From an uncultured Draconibacterium sp. (GTDB lineage Bacteria > Bacteroidota > Bacteroidia > Bacteroidales > Prolixibacteraceae), in assembly GCF_963674925.1 (NCBI RefSeq), contig NZ_OY771647.1, positions 2,929,501-2,993,500 of the forward strand: 64,000 nt of DNA, written 5' to 3'. This document shows, one piece after another, positions 38,201 to 46,241 of this stretch. Made by a program: the position numbers and the translations under genes. Each line of letters opens with the position of its first letter. The stretch's first letter is position 1. The notes under the pieces were generated by a model. It was not told where the DNA came from. It searched no databases and saw only the letters and a list, made by a program, of their open reading frames with translations.

Positions 38201-39420
38201 CGGTTAAAATAAATCAATCCGCCACCATTTGTGCCAATCCACAGGTTGCCCCGATTATCTTCAACAAAGCAGTTGACATCGTTGTAGGGTAAGCTGTTTG
38301 GCTCCTCTGCCGAATGCCTGTAGTGGTTAAAAGGAATAAGATTTTTGTGGTAGTAACTAATGCCTTTTTTATATGTTCCGGCCCAAATAATATTTTCATC
38401 ATCGCGATAAAAGCAGGTTATACTGTTTTGTGCAATTCCAAACGGATTCTGACTGTCGCTTTGTAAAACGCTTACGTTTTTTTTCTGTTTGTCGATGATG
38501 TTAATCCCGCCATGGTCAGTACCTATCCATATGGCTCCGTTATTGTCTTCAACAACCGACGAAACCAAGTTGGCCGAGAGCTTATAAGTGGTTGACGATT
38601 GTGTGTATCTACTTATTTTTTTCGTTTGATGATCAAAAAAGAACACGCCATAAGGTATGCCGGGCGAATAAATCCAGATGTCGTTGTCGGAATCGATGAA
38701 AAGCTGAAAGTTATTGTATTCGTCCAACACTTCATCGCCCAGAAAATATGTCTGCTCGGTTTGTTTGGTTTCCGGATTGATTTGCAATAGCTCGCCAGCT
38801 TTTGAAATAACCCAGATCATGTTCTTACTATCTTCCGAAATATCGCTTAATGAATTGTCGTAATCGGGTCGGTCAATTTTTGAAACAAATTGGATGGAAT
38901 CAACCGTTTGGTTTGCAGGATTGAACTGGTATAAACCATAGTTGGAATTTACCAGCCAGGTGTTGTTTTTACTGTCGGTGAAAAGCGATTGCAAACCGGC
39001 AATGGGAATGTCGGTGCCCCGGTAATTTTTTCCCGGTGATGAAAAGCGCTCGAGCACGGGATCGTAAATCGTAAATTCGGAATAGGAGCGAATCCATAAA
39101 CGGCCGTCAAAGTCCTCAAACAAATATGCAATTCCGTTAAATGGTATCGAGGTACTGTCGTTAAAATCGTGTAGAAATGTTTTAAACCCCGAGCCGTTGT
39201 AGCGGTTTAAACCTTGCCCTGTTCCAAACCACATAAAACCTTGCTGATCTTTTAGTATTGCATTTGTTTCGTTGTTCGATAAGCCGTTGTTAATGTTTAA
39301 ATGCATAAACTTATAAGGCTCATTTCCGGGAATGGAAGTAGCCAATGTGCTTCGTGCAGACAATAATACAAGGTTAACCACGAATAGCAACAACAAAAAT
39401 TTATGCAGTAAAGACTTCAT
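35206..39420 (-). CDS. Hybrid two-component system (HTCS) regulator
   Basis: Single-chain sensor and transcription activator of 1404 residues, spanning the inner membrane. Order: signal/anchor segment (1-28), periplasmic propeller of about 14 Reg_prop repeats (about 35-690, many reading GNLWIGTNGGGL or similar), a Y_Y_Y domain (about 745-815), a transmembrane helix (about 825-850, YAYILYILVIAGLLFITW), HisKA with His884 in NISHEFRTP, an HATPase domain (about 990-1105), a receiver with Asp1189 in VISDVMMPEMNG, and an AraC-type HTH (about 1290-1390). All key phosphorelay residues are present. Such proteins bind an oligosaccharide and switch on a polysaccharide locus; RG-I or its side chains is the likely cue here. 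Confidence 0.93.
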   Translation of the reverse strand: MKSLLHKFLLLLFVVNLVLLSARSTLATSIPGNEPYKFMHLNINNGLSNNETNAILKDQQGFMWFGTGQGLNRYNGSGFKTFLHDFNDSTSIPFNGIAYLFEDFDGRLWIRSYSEFTIYDPVLERFSSPGKNYRGTDIPIAGLQSLFTDSKNNTWLVNSNYGLYQFNPANQTVDSIQFVSKIDRPDYDNSLSDISEDSKNMIWVISKAGELLQINPETKQTEQTYFLGDEVLDEYNNFQLFIDSDNDIWIYSPGIPYGVFFFDHQTKKISRYTQSSTTYKLSANLVSSVVEDNNGAIWIGTDHGGINIIDKQKKNVSVLQSDSQNPFGIAQNSITCFYRDDENIIWAGTYKKGISYYHKNLIPFNHYRHSAEEPNSLPYNDVNCFVEDNRGNLWIGTNGGGLIYFNRNKNTFKSYLHDADNPNSISANVIVALHIDSKGTLWAGTYQGGLNRFNGTTFKHYLHNPDNPGSLSDNRVWSVFEDSKQNLWIGTLNGGLNLFDRSKEEFIHYTSNDINSVGSNFIMSIMEDSEQKLWLGTSNGLDVLNLNTKRFTHYDADPANPGQLSDSNANDIHEDVRGLIWVATTQGLNIFNKTQGTFKVLTEADGLANSSIKTIQEDQNGNIWIATLKGISKISVENYSHQLPIGKLNVDIENFGLQDGLQGNEFNQKSAYRTRSGELIFGGANGFNLFKPEDIVVQTPNEQIVLTNFKVFNENIKVNEPFRKRTILGKSITYSKQISLKYKENVFTVEFAAIGYFHPEKNNFQYQLSGFNDQWMEVNRGMRELTFTNLNPGDYQLRIRVSNDNSNWREMTPPLSIEILPPFWETTYAYILYILVIAGLLFITWKILAERQRLKFEAEQEHREAERIHQVDTLKTKFFTNISHEFRTPLSLIIAPIDKLIENSKNDDDKKHLVLIQRNARRLMAMVNQLLDFRKMELQKIKVNKNWGEMIGFIHEISASFEDLMESKNISFRFSSSHKSLYTYFDKDKTDKIFTNLLTNACKFTNSGGQISLDINLDSSAEKPVLTVKVSDTGIGITPEQQMQIFNRFYQTDNMGTEINQGSGIGLSMVKEYVTLLGGDVNVDSRLNEGSTFTVEIPVDLFTDEEIAANRQLETAERKIYKQSASTKTNKAPDFDRAKQTLAIVEDSSDLRFYLKENFKNKYNIIEAENGAEAWANFEKQLPDMVISDVMMPEMNGVELCAKIKSNRKTRHIPVILLTAKTDTAPVVEGYESGADAYLTKPFDFKVLESRIENLLRSREQLRISYLSMTGLSPEKIKVDSEDEKFIKKALKIVEANISEASFTVEDFGAEMGMSRVSLYKKLLALTDRTPIEFIRVIRLKRAAHLLETSQLSVSEVAYQVGFNNPRYFSKYFSKEYEILPSEYIEKNRKTTNDLSDEVKDKFS

Positions 39421-39466
39421 TTTAGGTTAGAATCGTTTATGTAAAAAGTTCAAATTCCGACATTTG

Positions 39467-39474
39467 CGAATGTA
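39467..39474 (-). promoter_or_regulatory. Candidate -7 element for HTCS gene
   Basis: Minus-strand TACATTCG matches TAnnTTTG with one change and lies 46 bp upstream of the HTCS start codon. No clear -33 element is seen. Confidence 0.3.
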
Positions 39475-39485
39475 AGAATAATAAT

Positions 39486-39519
39486 AAAAACGGGAAACAG
39501 AATGGCTTCTGTTCCCCGT
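39486..39519 (-). terminator. Rho-independent terminator after GH31
   Basis: On the minus strand a 13-bp stem (39519-39507 with 39502-39490, one G:U wobble) with a four-base loop is followed by TTTTTATTATTATT. It lies 26 bp after the GH31 stop codon and keeps GH31 transcription out of the HTCS gene. Confidence 0.78.
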
Positions 39520-39545
39520 AATTCAAATCAACTAAACTTGTTTGT

Positions 39546-42383
39546 CTATAATTCAACCGTAATTTCTTCTCCTGTGTAGTTTACTGTTTTTACATTGCTT
39601 GTTTTTCCAAGCATAGCCACCGGTTGTTCGCGCGAAACCTTAATAATCCTGAATTCGCGGTTTTTAATCATTTCCGGATATTCGCCATTTCGTGCAGCAA
39701 TAAGCAGCTGATTAGTATCTTCTGAATAAGTAAATTCGATTGTGCTGAATTCACCACCTTCGTATGCATACGTAGTTCCTTCGTCTTCGTATAATTTAAA
39801 CGAAGCATCTTTTCCGGTGTACACATAAATGTCGATCGGAGCACCTTTCTTCTCGTCGGTGTACTGAATCTCCGGTCCAACAGGAATGATAGAACCTTCG
39901 CGTACAAACAACGGCATTCTTTCGTAAGGCGCGTCCACACTTAACTTTTGGCCACCGGCAAGGAATTCGCCTGTGTACAAGTTGTACCAGCCACCATTGT
40001 TCGGGAAATATACGTCGCGTTTTGTGGCTTTGTATTCGTATACCGGGCAAACCAGCAACGATTGACCAAACATAAACTGGTCGCCAATATTCAGTACGCG
40101 GCGGTCGTCGGAGAAATCCATCGCCAATCCACGCATTATGGTATAATCATCGTGATAAACCGCACCCGTTAAACTGTAGATGTAGGGCATTAAACGGTAA
40201 CGCAGTTTGTTGTAGTACAACATCGATTGGTAAGCCGGATGATTTTCAGGTGCAATGTTGTAAATCTCGCGATAAGGATACTGCCCGTGAACCCTGAACA
40301 GCGGTGCAAAAGCTCCGAACTGGTACCAGCGGGTATTTAATTCGCGCCATTCCTTCATATCTTCGCTGCCTTCAGTGGCACGCTCAAATTTCTTTTGCAC
40401 ACAGAAACCACCAATATCCATTGTCCAGTAGGGGAGTCCCGACATGGAGAAATTGATACCTGCTGAAATTTGTGTTTTCATGTCTTCCCACGTGGTACCA
40501 ATGTCGCCACTCCAGGTGGTTGTTCCGTAACGTTGCATTCCTGCAAAACCCGAGCGGGTAAGAATAAACACACGATCTTTCGGATTTTCTTCGCGTTGAC
40601 CTTCGTAAATTCCTTTGGCGTTCATCAGAGCAAAAGCGTTAAAATATTGTGTTGATGATCCTAAAGCTGTTGGATTCATCAATGCTTTGCGGTAATCCAT
40701 GCTGGCATTCGATAAGATGTCCGGTTCGGTAGCATCCAGCCACCACGAGTCAATTCCCATTGAGTACAACTGCTCGTTAATTTGTTCCCAGAAAAGTTTT
40801 CGGGCTCCGGGATTATAGGCATCGTAGAACGAACCAATGTAGCCCGGGTAAATCCAGTCGCGGATGCTGTCGTTTATGGCTTGTTTATACATCCAGCCAT
40901 TTTTGTCGAATTCGTTGTAGTGCTCAGTGCCTAAATAAAACTTGGGCCACACGGAAATTAAAATCCTTGCATGGTTATCGTGTACCATGTCAATCATTCC
41001 TTGTGCATCAGGGAAACGTGCTTTGTCGAACTCATGACTTCCCCATTTATCAACTTCCCAGTACGACCAGTCCTGCACAATATTATCGATTGGGATTTCT
41101 CTTTTTCTGAATTCTTTTAAAGTGCTCTCCAGTTCTTCCTGTGTTTTGTAACGCTCGCGACTTTGCCAGAAACCCATTGCCCATTTTGGCATTACCTGGG
41201 CTTTTCCGGTAAGCGTGCGGTAGCGGCTGATCACTTCATCCATACTATTACCTTTCATAAAGAAATAGTCGATCTGGTCGCCCATTTCCGACCAGAATGA
41301 AGTATTGTCCTGCACTTCAGGATCAACCGGCGAAAGCGCTTTCAGTCCAATGTATGAAACACCGCCATCGGGAATCCAGTCGAGTTTTACATGGTACTTC
41401 TCACCGGCTTTCATATCGTACTGGAATTTAGCTACCGATGGGTTCCACGCTGTTCTCCATTTGTCGGCCATTAATTCGCCGTTCACCCAAATTTTGGTGT
41501 AACCAGCATAATACAACAGGAAATGGAATATTCCACTTTCTTCTGGCTCAATATCGCCTTCCCACACGATGCGGGCATGGTTAAAATCAAAACCTTCAGG
41601 AAAATTCTCGATGGTTTCCAGGTTCTCGTAATCTATAGTTGATTCCGTGCGGGTTGTATAAATATGGCCGCTTTCATTATCATCGATATAGGTAGCTGTT
41701 AAACCACCTTCCTTACCTTCGGCATCGTAAAGTTTAAACTGATCGATTTGTCCGTAAGGGCGTGGATCGCCAAAACGCGAAAGCGAGTAGTTATCCCAAA
41801 GCAGTCCGTAGTTGTTTGTTGAAACAATAAAAGGTACCGATACTTTAGTATTGTATTGGAAAAGCTCTTCGTTTTTGCCTTTGTAGTTCATTTCGTCAGC
41901 CTGGTGCTGTCCAAGTCCGTACAACGCTTCATTGTCTGACGATTCGAAAACCTGGCGGGTAGTATAGGCACTTACACCATCAACTTCAATCGGCTCGAAC
42001 GATTTTCCTCCGTTTTCCTTTTCCTGAAGAATGGGATTTCCATTCTCATCCATAAAATCGATTTCGCCGCTTTGTGTTGATACTTTTACTTTGGTTTTTG
42101 CGGTTGAAATAATAAGATGATCATCATTTTCTTCAACTTCAAAAGGAACTGCTTCTGTTTGCGAAAGTGCGATAAGACTTTCGTTTGTTGCAAATGTTTT
42201 TGTGGCGCTTGCCGAAACTTTTATGATTTCGTTGTGTACAGGCGTAATTTTAATAGCCTGCGCCTGTTGCTTGCCGGCTTGTTGTGGGTAAACAATAACG
42301 GCATCCCGGGTTTTTTCCCAATTCTTTTGCGAACAGGAAACAGCCACAATACCGATTAACAGAAATAAAAATAGTTGCTTCAT
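39546..42383 (-). CDS. GH31 alpha-xylosidase-type lipoprotein with PA14 insert
   Basis: Lipoprotein of 945 residues (VSC lipobox, Cys17). After an N-terminal beta domain, a PA14 module (about 230-365) carries GHIYTTRTESTIDY and KIWVNGELMADKWRTAW; the GH31 barrel follows (about 395-750) and then C-terminal beta domains. The nucleophile is Asp550 in WWLDATEPD and the acid/base Asp627 in WSGDIGTTW. A PA14 insert with this order is known from the xyloglucan alpha-xylosidase of Cellvibrio japonicus, so removal of alpha-xylose from xyloglucan-type oligosaccharides is likely, but not certain. It stands alone between a terminator and a 900-bp intergenic region. Confidence 0.88.
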   Translation of the reverse strand: MKQLFLFLLIGIVAVSCSQKNWEKTRDAVIVYPQQAGKQQAQAIKITPVHNEIIKVSASATKTFATNESLIALSQTEAVPFEVEENDDHLIISTAKTKVKVSTQSGEIDFMDENGNPILQEKENGGKSFEPIEVDGVSAYTTRQVFESSDNEALYGLGQHQADEMNYKGKNEELFQYNTKVSVPFIVSTNNYGLLWDNYSLSRFGDPRPYGQIDQFKLYDAEGKEGGLTATYIDDNESGHIYTTRTESTIDYENLETIENFPEGFDFNHARIVWEGDIEPEESGIFHFLLYYAGYTKIWVNGELMADKWRTAWNPSVAKFQYDMKAGEKYHVKLDWIPDGGVSYIGLKALSPVDPEVQDNTSFWSEMGDQIDYFFMKGNSMDEVISRYRTLTGKAQVMPKWAMGFWQSRERYKTQEELESTLKEFRKREIPIDNIVQDWSYWEVDKWGSHEFDKARFPDAQGMIDMVHDNHARILISVWPKFYLGTEHYNEFDKNGWMYKQAINDSIRDWIYPGYIGSFYDAYNPGARKLFWEQINEQLYSMGIDSWWLDATEPDILSNASMDYRKALMNPTALGSSTQYFNAFALMNAKGIYEGQREENPKDRVFILTRSGFAGMQRYGTTTWSGDIGTTWEDMKTQISAGINFSMSGLPYWTMDIGGFCVQKKFERATEGSEDMKEWRELNTRWYQFGAFAPLFRVHGQYPYREIYNIAPENHPAYQSMLYYNKLRYRLMPYIYSLTGAVYHDDYTIMRGLAMDFSDDRRVLNIGDQFMFGQSLLVCPVYEYKATKRDVYFPNNGGWYNLYTGEFLAGGQKLSVDAPYERMPLFVREGSIIPVGPEIQYTDEKKGAPIDIYVYTGKDASFKLYEDEGTTYAYEGGEFSTIEFTYSEDTNQLLIAARNGEYPEMIKNREFRIIKVSREQPVAMLGKTSNVKTVNYTGEEITVEL

Positions 42384-42482
42384 TTTGTATAGATAATTGT
42401 TTTGTATTCAAGTTAAGGATAATTTGTGTTAAACACCTGAGATTAAAGATGTTTACGCTTTGAAGCCAGTTTAGGTTTTCAA

Positions 42483-42530
42483 GGATTTAAGCTTCGGACA
42501 AGCCTGTGTAACCTGCCCGAACTTAAATCC
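42483..42530. repeat. Long stem-loop upstream of GH31
   Basis: Arms 42483-42497 and 42517-42530 pair over 14 bp with one bulged C (GGATTTAAG-c-TTCGG). The 19-base loop is GC-rich. No T-run suits an intrinsic terminator, and it lies about 100 bp upstream of the GH31 start, so it could be a leader structure or an operator. Confidence 0.55.
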
Positions 42531-42769
42531 ATATAAAACATCTAACTAACTAACTTATTTGTATCTAACTAAACTTTATTCTTATTGTGCAGAGTGGTTG
42601 AATTTCCACTTCCTGAATGCACTAGTTTGCTCATTTAATTTCGTTTTATTGGATATGCAGTCAATACAATTTTTAGTTGCCTGCATGATCTGATTACAAA
42701 ACTATGTCAAGAAGATTAAAACCAGGGATAGAAATGTATTAAAGAGATGGACAACTTGTTAATTGTATA

Positions 42770-42803
42770 GTATGAAATGTTAAAACCAGATGTATGAAAT
42801 GTT
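42770..42803. promoter_or_regulatory. Direct repeat, candidate regulator site
   Basis: The 12-mer GTATGAAATGTT occurs at 42770-42781 and again at 42792-42803, a 22-bp period (about two helical turns). This spacing suits a dimeric AraC-type DNA-binding domain such as that of the HTCS. No partner has been shown. Confidence 0.4.
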
Positions 42804-43282
42804 TCCTGACGTGATTTGATTTGTTGTATACTTATGTCGTGTGTCGTTTAAGTTGTAGTAAATTAGTTGTTTACGATATTTTTTTGCTGAGAACTTTTGC
42901 TGGGAATAAATATTTATTTTTACTCTGGTTCATCAATATTACCAATTCAATCTGCTTTTATTCGGATTGATTCACACATCTTGTTGCGAAGCTGAGAATT
43001 TAGATGATTTTTAAAAAGTTCGTTATTTTTTGATTTTTTCAATGTGTCATTTAAACATATTGAATTATTTTTAGTCAAAGACAAGTTTTAATTACTAAAT
43101 AGAGTTGAGAACAATTTTGAAATTCAATTAATGTCAAATTATGAAGAATAGATTTTTCCTGCTTATTGTAATAACCTGGCATAAGGGGCATCGTTCTTCG
43201 CGCAACAGGCATTTCCTGGAGGTCAACAAATCCAATGAGTTGTAATTCAGATAATTTATACCATAAAAACTAAAAACTAAAA

Positions 43283-44287
43283 ATGAAAAATCCTTTCTTA
43301 TTAATTGCTGCTATGCTTGGTTCGTGTGCAATTGCATTCGGGCAAAGTGCAGAAAAAGTAACCCGCCAACCTGTTATCGATATGCATGTTCATGTATCAA
43401 AAGTAAGACCAGGTTCAGGTCCTTTGTGCCCGTGGTTTTTAAGCGATATGCCCGGCGCCGATCCGCAAGAAGAATTTGGTTTCGGAAATATTATGAATGC
43501 TGATTGCCTGGATCCGCTTCCGGCAGCAGCCACCGACGAAGAGATGAAGAATGAGATTACCGGCCGGATAAAAGACATGAACATGACTATGGTTTGTTTT
43601 GGCGATCCCGGAGTTATCCGTAGCTGGATGGCCGAAGTTCCTGAAGGAAGAATTATTCCTGGCATAAGTCCGGGACAATTGACTGTTGAGCAGTTCCGCG
43701 ATTCGTTGGAAAGCGGTTTTTACAAATATATGTCGGAGGTTGCACCTCAGTACCAGGGAATGTCGCCCAGCGATATGTCGCTCGATCCGTATTTTGCAGT
43801 TGCTGAAGAGTTAGGAATTCCTGCCGGAATTCATATGGGAACCGGCGGTAACGGTATGACCAATGTTACGGGTTCGAAATACCGCGCTTCAATGGGAGAT
43901 CCTTTCCTTTTGGAAGATTTATTGGCACGGCATCCAAAACTGAAGGTTTGTGTGCAGCACGCCGGTTATCCGATGATCGACAACATGCTTGCTTTAATGG
44001 GAGCCAATGCGTATGTATTTGTTGATATTTCGGGAATGATCTGGAGCTACCCGCTCGATGATGTTCATGAATATATAAAAAGACTGGTACGCGCCGGTTT
44101 TGGAAAACGTATTATGTATGGAACCGATTTTATGACCTGGCCACGCATGATCGAAACATCGATGGGGGTGATTGAACATGCACAGTATTTATCAGAAAAT
44201 CAGAAAAGAGATATTCTCTTTAATAATGCAGCCCGCTTTTTCAGAATGGATAAAGACGATTTTGACTGGCCTGTTGCAAAAAATTAG
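43283..44287 (+). CDS. Exported amidohydrolase-superfamily protein
   Basis: TIM-barrel metal-dependent hydrolase of the amidohydrolase_2 (COG2159-like) type, 334 residues with a signal peptide (about 1-20, ending AFGQ). Metal and active-site motifs are VIDMHVHV at the barrel entrance, GIHMGTGG, CVQHAGYP and MYGTDFMTWP. Members act as decarboxylases, lactonases or hydrolases on small ring compounds; most are cytosolic, so export is notable. The Tat-exported esterase begins 24 bp downstream, forming a likely operon. Substrate unknown; a lactone or aromatic acid released from plant matter is only a suggestion. Confidence 0.78.
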   Translation: MKNPFLLIAAMLGSCAIAFGQSAEKVTRQPVIDMHVHVSKVRPGSGPLCPWFLSDMPGADPQEEFGFGNIMNADCLDPLPAAATDEEMKNEITGRIKDMNMTMVCFGDPGVIRSWMAEVPEGRIIPGISPGQLTVEQFRDSLESGFYKYMSEVAPQYQGMSPSDMSLDPYFAVAEELGIPAGIHMGTGGNGMTNVTGSKYRASMGDPFLLEDLLARHPKLKVCVQHAGYPMIDNMLALMGANAYVFVDISGMIWSYPLDDVHEYIKRLVRAGFGKRIMYGTDFMTWPRMIETSMGVIEHAQYLSENQKRDILFNNAARFFRMDKDDFDWPVAKN

Positions 44288-44310
44288 TAATAACCTATAA
44301 CCAAAAAATT

Positions 44311-45987
44311 ATGAAGACTAACAGAAGAAACTTTTTTCAAACCATGGGAGCCGGAGCCGCCGGATTTGGCCTGGCATCAACACTTCCGCTTGCCTCATGT
44401 GCGGCTCCCGCAGAATCAGCAACAGCCGACGACGATGAACAAGTCCTTTTTATTGGCGACGATATTGCTATTGCCGATACGGTTTACGGCAAGGTAAAAG
44501 GATTTATACTACGAGGTATTACCCAGTTTAGAGGCATTCCATATGGCGCAGATACAGGTGGAAAAAACCGTTTTATGCCTCCGCAAAAACCGGAACCATG
44601 GGAGGACATTAAACCTGCGGTGTGGTGGGGAAATACAGCTCCGCAGTTAATGGATGGCCGTTATGCCAATGCTTATTCCTCGTTTGTCGATCATTGGAAT
44701 TATGATGATGTAAGCGAAGATTGTTTGAAACTGAATGTTTGGACACCTGCTCTTGATGCCAACAAACGCCCTGTTATGGTATGGTTACACGGTGGTGGAT
44801 ATACCAACGGTAATGGTATTGAGCAGGATGGATACATGGGGGAGAACCTCAGCCGAAAGGGAGATATAGTATTTGTTTCTATAAATCACCGTTTGGGCCC
44901 GATCGGCTTCTCTGATCTGTCGGGTGTTGGTGGCGAAAAATATAAAGACTCCGGTAACGTTGGAGCGCTTGACATGGTAGCTGCACTGGAATGGGTGAAT
45001 GAAAACATCGCCAATTTTGGTGGCGATCCGGGAAATGTTACCATCATGGGGCAATCGGGTGGTGGAGCAAAAGTATGTACTCTTGCCGCAATGCCTGCAG
45101 CAAAGGGTTTGGTGCATAAAGCTGTTCCACTAAGTGGTTCCACTACACAGGCCCAAGATCAGGCTTATTCCCAAAAACTTGGAGAGTATGTATTAAAAGA
45201 AGCTGGTTTAAAACCTTCGGAAATTGATAAACTGCAGGAATTGCCCTGGAAAGAATACATTCTAATTGCCAATAAAGCCAGTCAGAGAATGAGTGAAGAA
45301 GGCGGACGCGGAATGGTGCGTGTAGGATTTGCCCCGGTTGCCGATGGAGTAAATATTCCAAAAGGAACTTTTTATTCAGAAGCAAGCGGCCTTTCTTCTG
45401 ATGTGCCAATGCTGATTTGTACAACTTTCCACGAGTGGGGAATGGCACGTACAATGCCCGAAATGGAAAAAATAACAGCTGAGCAGGCCAAAGAAATGCT
45501 GAAGAAACGTGCCGGTTTCAGAGGTGGTTTGGGCGACAAAGCACCGGAAGTTTACGATGCATATGCAAAAGTATTTCCTGATGCCAAACCAATAGAAATA
45601 ATGACCTTGGTAGCCAGTAACCGTAAAGGTGCGGTTGAAACAGCCACAGCAAAAAGTAATCAGGAGGCCCCGGTTTATATGGCCTGGTTTGGATGGGAGC
45701 CACCATTGTTCGACAATCGTATGCGTGCCTTTCACTGTCTCGATATTTGTTTCTGGTTCTACAATACCGACCTGATGCTAACACACACCGGCGGAGGTGT
45801 ACGGCCACGTAAGTTGTCGGAAAAAATGTCGGATGCCTTGTTAAGTTTTATGCGAACGGGCGATCCGAATTGTAATACTATGCCGACATGGCCACAATTT
45901 ACGGTTGAAAATGGAGAGGTAATGATTTTAAATGACGTTTGTGAGGTGAAAAATGATCCCGACCGTGAAGGAAGAGAAATGCTTTAA
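44311..45987 (+). CDS. Tat-exported type-B carboxylesterase
   Basis: Carboxylesterase of 558 residues. The N-terminus has the twin-arginine signal NRRNFFQTMGAGAAGFGL followed by a lipobox-like LASC, so it probably crosses the membrane folded and may be lipid-anchored. Family motifs: GKVKGFILRGITQFRGIPYG, SEDCLKLNVW, VWLHGGGY and the nucleophile Ser249 in MGQSGGG. It differs from the Sec-exported esterase at 6982 in signal type and length. It follows the amidohydrolase by 24 bp. A hairpin with a T-run lies about 45 bp after its stop codon. Use of the Tat route hints at a folded or cofactor-bearing partner, which cannot be read here. Confidence 0.83.
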   Translation: MKTNRRNFFQTMGAGAAGFGLASTLPLASCAAPAESATADDDEQVLFIGDDIAIADTVYGKVKGFILRGITQFRGIPYGADTGGKNRFMPPQKPEPWEDIKPAVWWGNTAPQLMDGRYANAYSSFVDHWNYDDVSEDCLKLNVWTPALDANKRPVMVWLHGGGYTNGNGIEQDGYMGENLSRKGDIVFVSINHRLGPIGFSDLSGVGGEKYKDSGNVGALDMVAALEWVNENIANFGGDPGNVTIMGQSGGGAKVCTLAAMPAAKGLVHKAVPLSGSTTQAQDQAYSQKLGEYVLKEAGLKPSEIDKLQELPWKEYILIANKASQRMSEEGGRGMVRVGFAPVADGVNIPKGTFYSEASGLSSDVPMLICTTFHEWGMARTMPEMEKITAEQAKEMLKKRAGFRGGLGDKAPEVYDAYAKVFPDAKPIEIMTLVASNRKGAVETATAKSNQEAPVYMAWFGWEPPLFDNRMRAFHCLDICFWFYNTDLMLTHTGGGVRPRKLSEKMSDALLSFMRTGDPNCNTMPTWPQFTVENGEVMILNDVCEVKNDPDREGREML

Positions 45988-46029
45988 ATGTTTTGATATT
46001 TTACCAAAATAGCTGAAACTTTAAGAGTT

Positions 46030-46062
46030 AAACAGGGGGAGGCTTACTTTCCCTGTTTTTTT
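46030..46062 (+). terminator. Rho-independent terminator after esterase
   Basis: An 8-bp stem (46030-46037 with 46051-46058) with a 13-base loop, followed by an uninterrupted T-run to 46062. Confidence 0.7.
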
Positions 46063-46160
46063 ACAGAACGATCAGCAAATTCGTGTCCTTTTCTTTTTTT
46101 GCTTTCGGATAGATTATGTTTAAATAGAAATAACATCTGGCGTTTCGCGTCTGTTATTTT

Positions 46161-46168
46161 TATCTTTG
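46161..46168 (+). promoter_or_regulatory. Consensus -7 element for serine hydrolase gene
   Basis: TATCTTTG is a perfect TAnnTTTG. Transcription would begin near 46175, leaving a leader of about 66 bases. The -33 region shows no TTG. Confidence 0.45.
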
Positions 46169-46241
46169 GGCTTAATTTTAATAACAAATCATTTTTGTGA
46201 ATTAAAGACTATCAAAATCATAAACGTATAAATTAAACCAA

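Larger units (their letters stand above)
42384..43282. other. 899-bp divergent intergenic region
   Basis: The longest gene-free stretch, between GH31 (minus) and the amidohydrolase (plus). It holds a strong hairpin (42483-42530) and a 12-bp direct repeat (42770-42803), listed separately. A 34-codon plus-strand frame (43141-43245) starts with a signal-like MKNRFFLLIV but then loses any coding character; it may be a relic. No RNA gene is recognised. The remainder is AT-rich. Confidence 0.6.

Noticed and set aside
43141..43245. A 34-codon frame beginning like a signal peptide
   Set aside because: Only the first ten residues look real; the remainder is basic and unstructured. It may be a relic, noted in the spacer entry.
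42384..43282. tRNA or structured RNA gene in the 900-bp spacer
   Set aside because: No cloverleaf or known riboswitch core is visible; only a single stem-loop is found.
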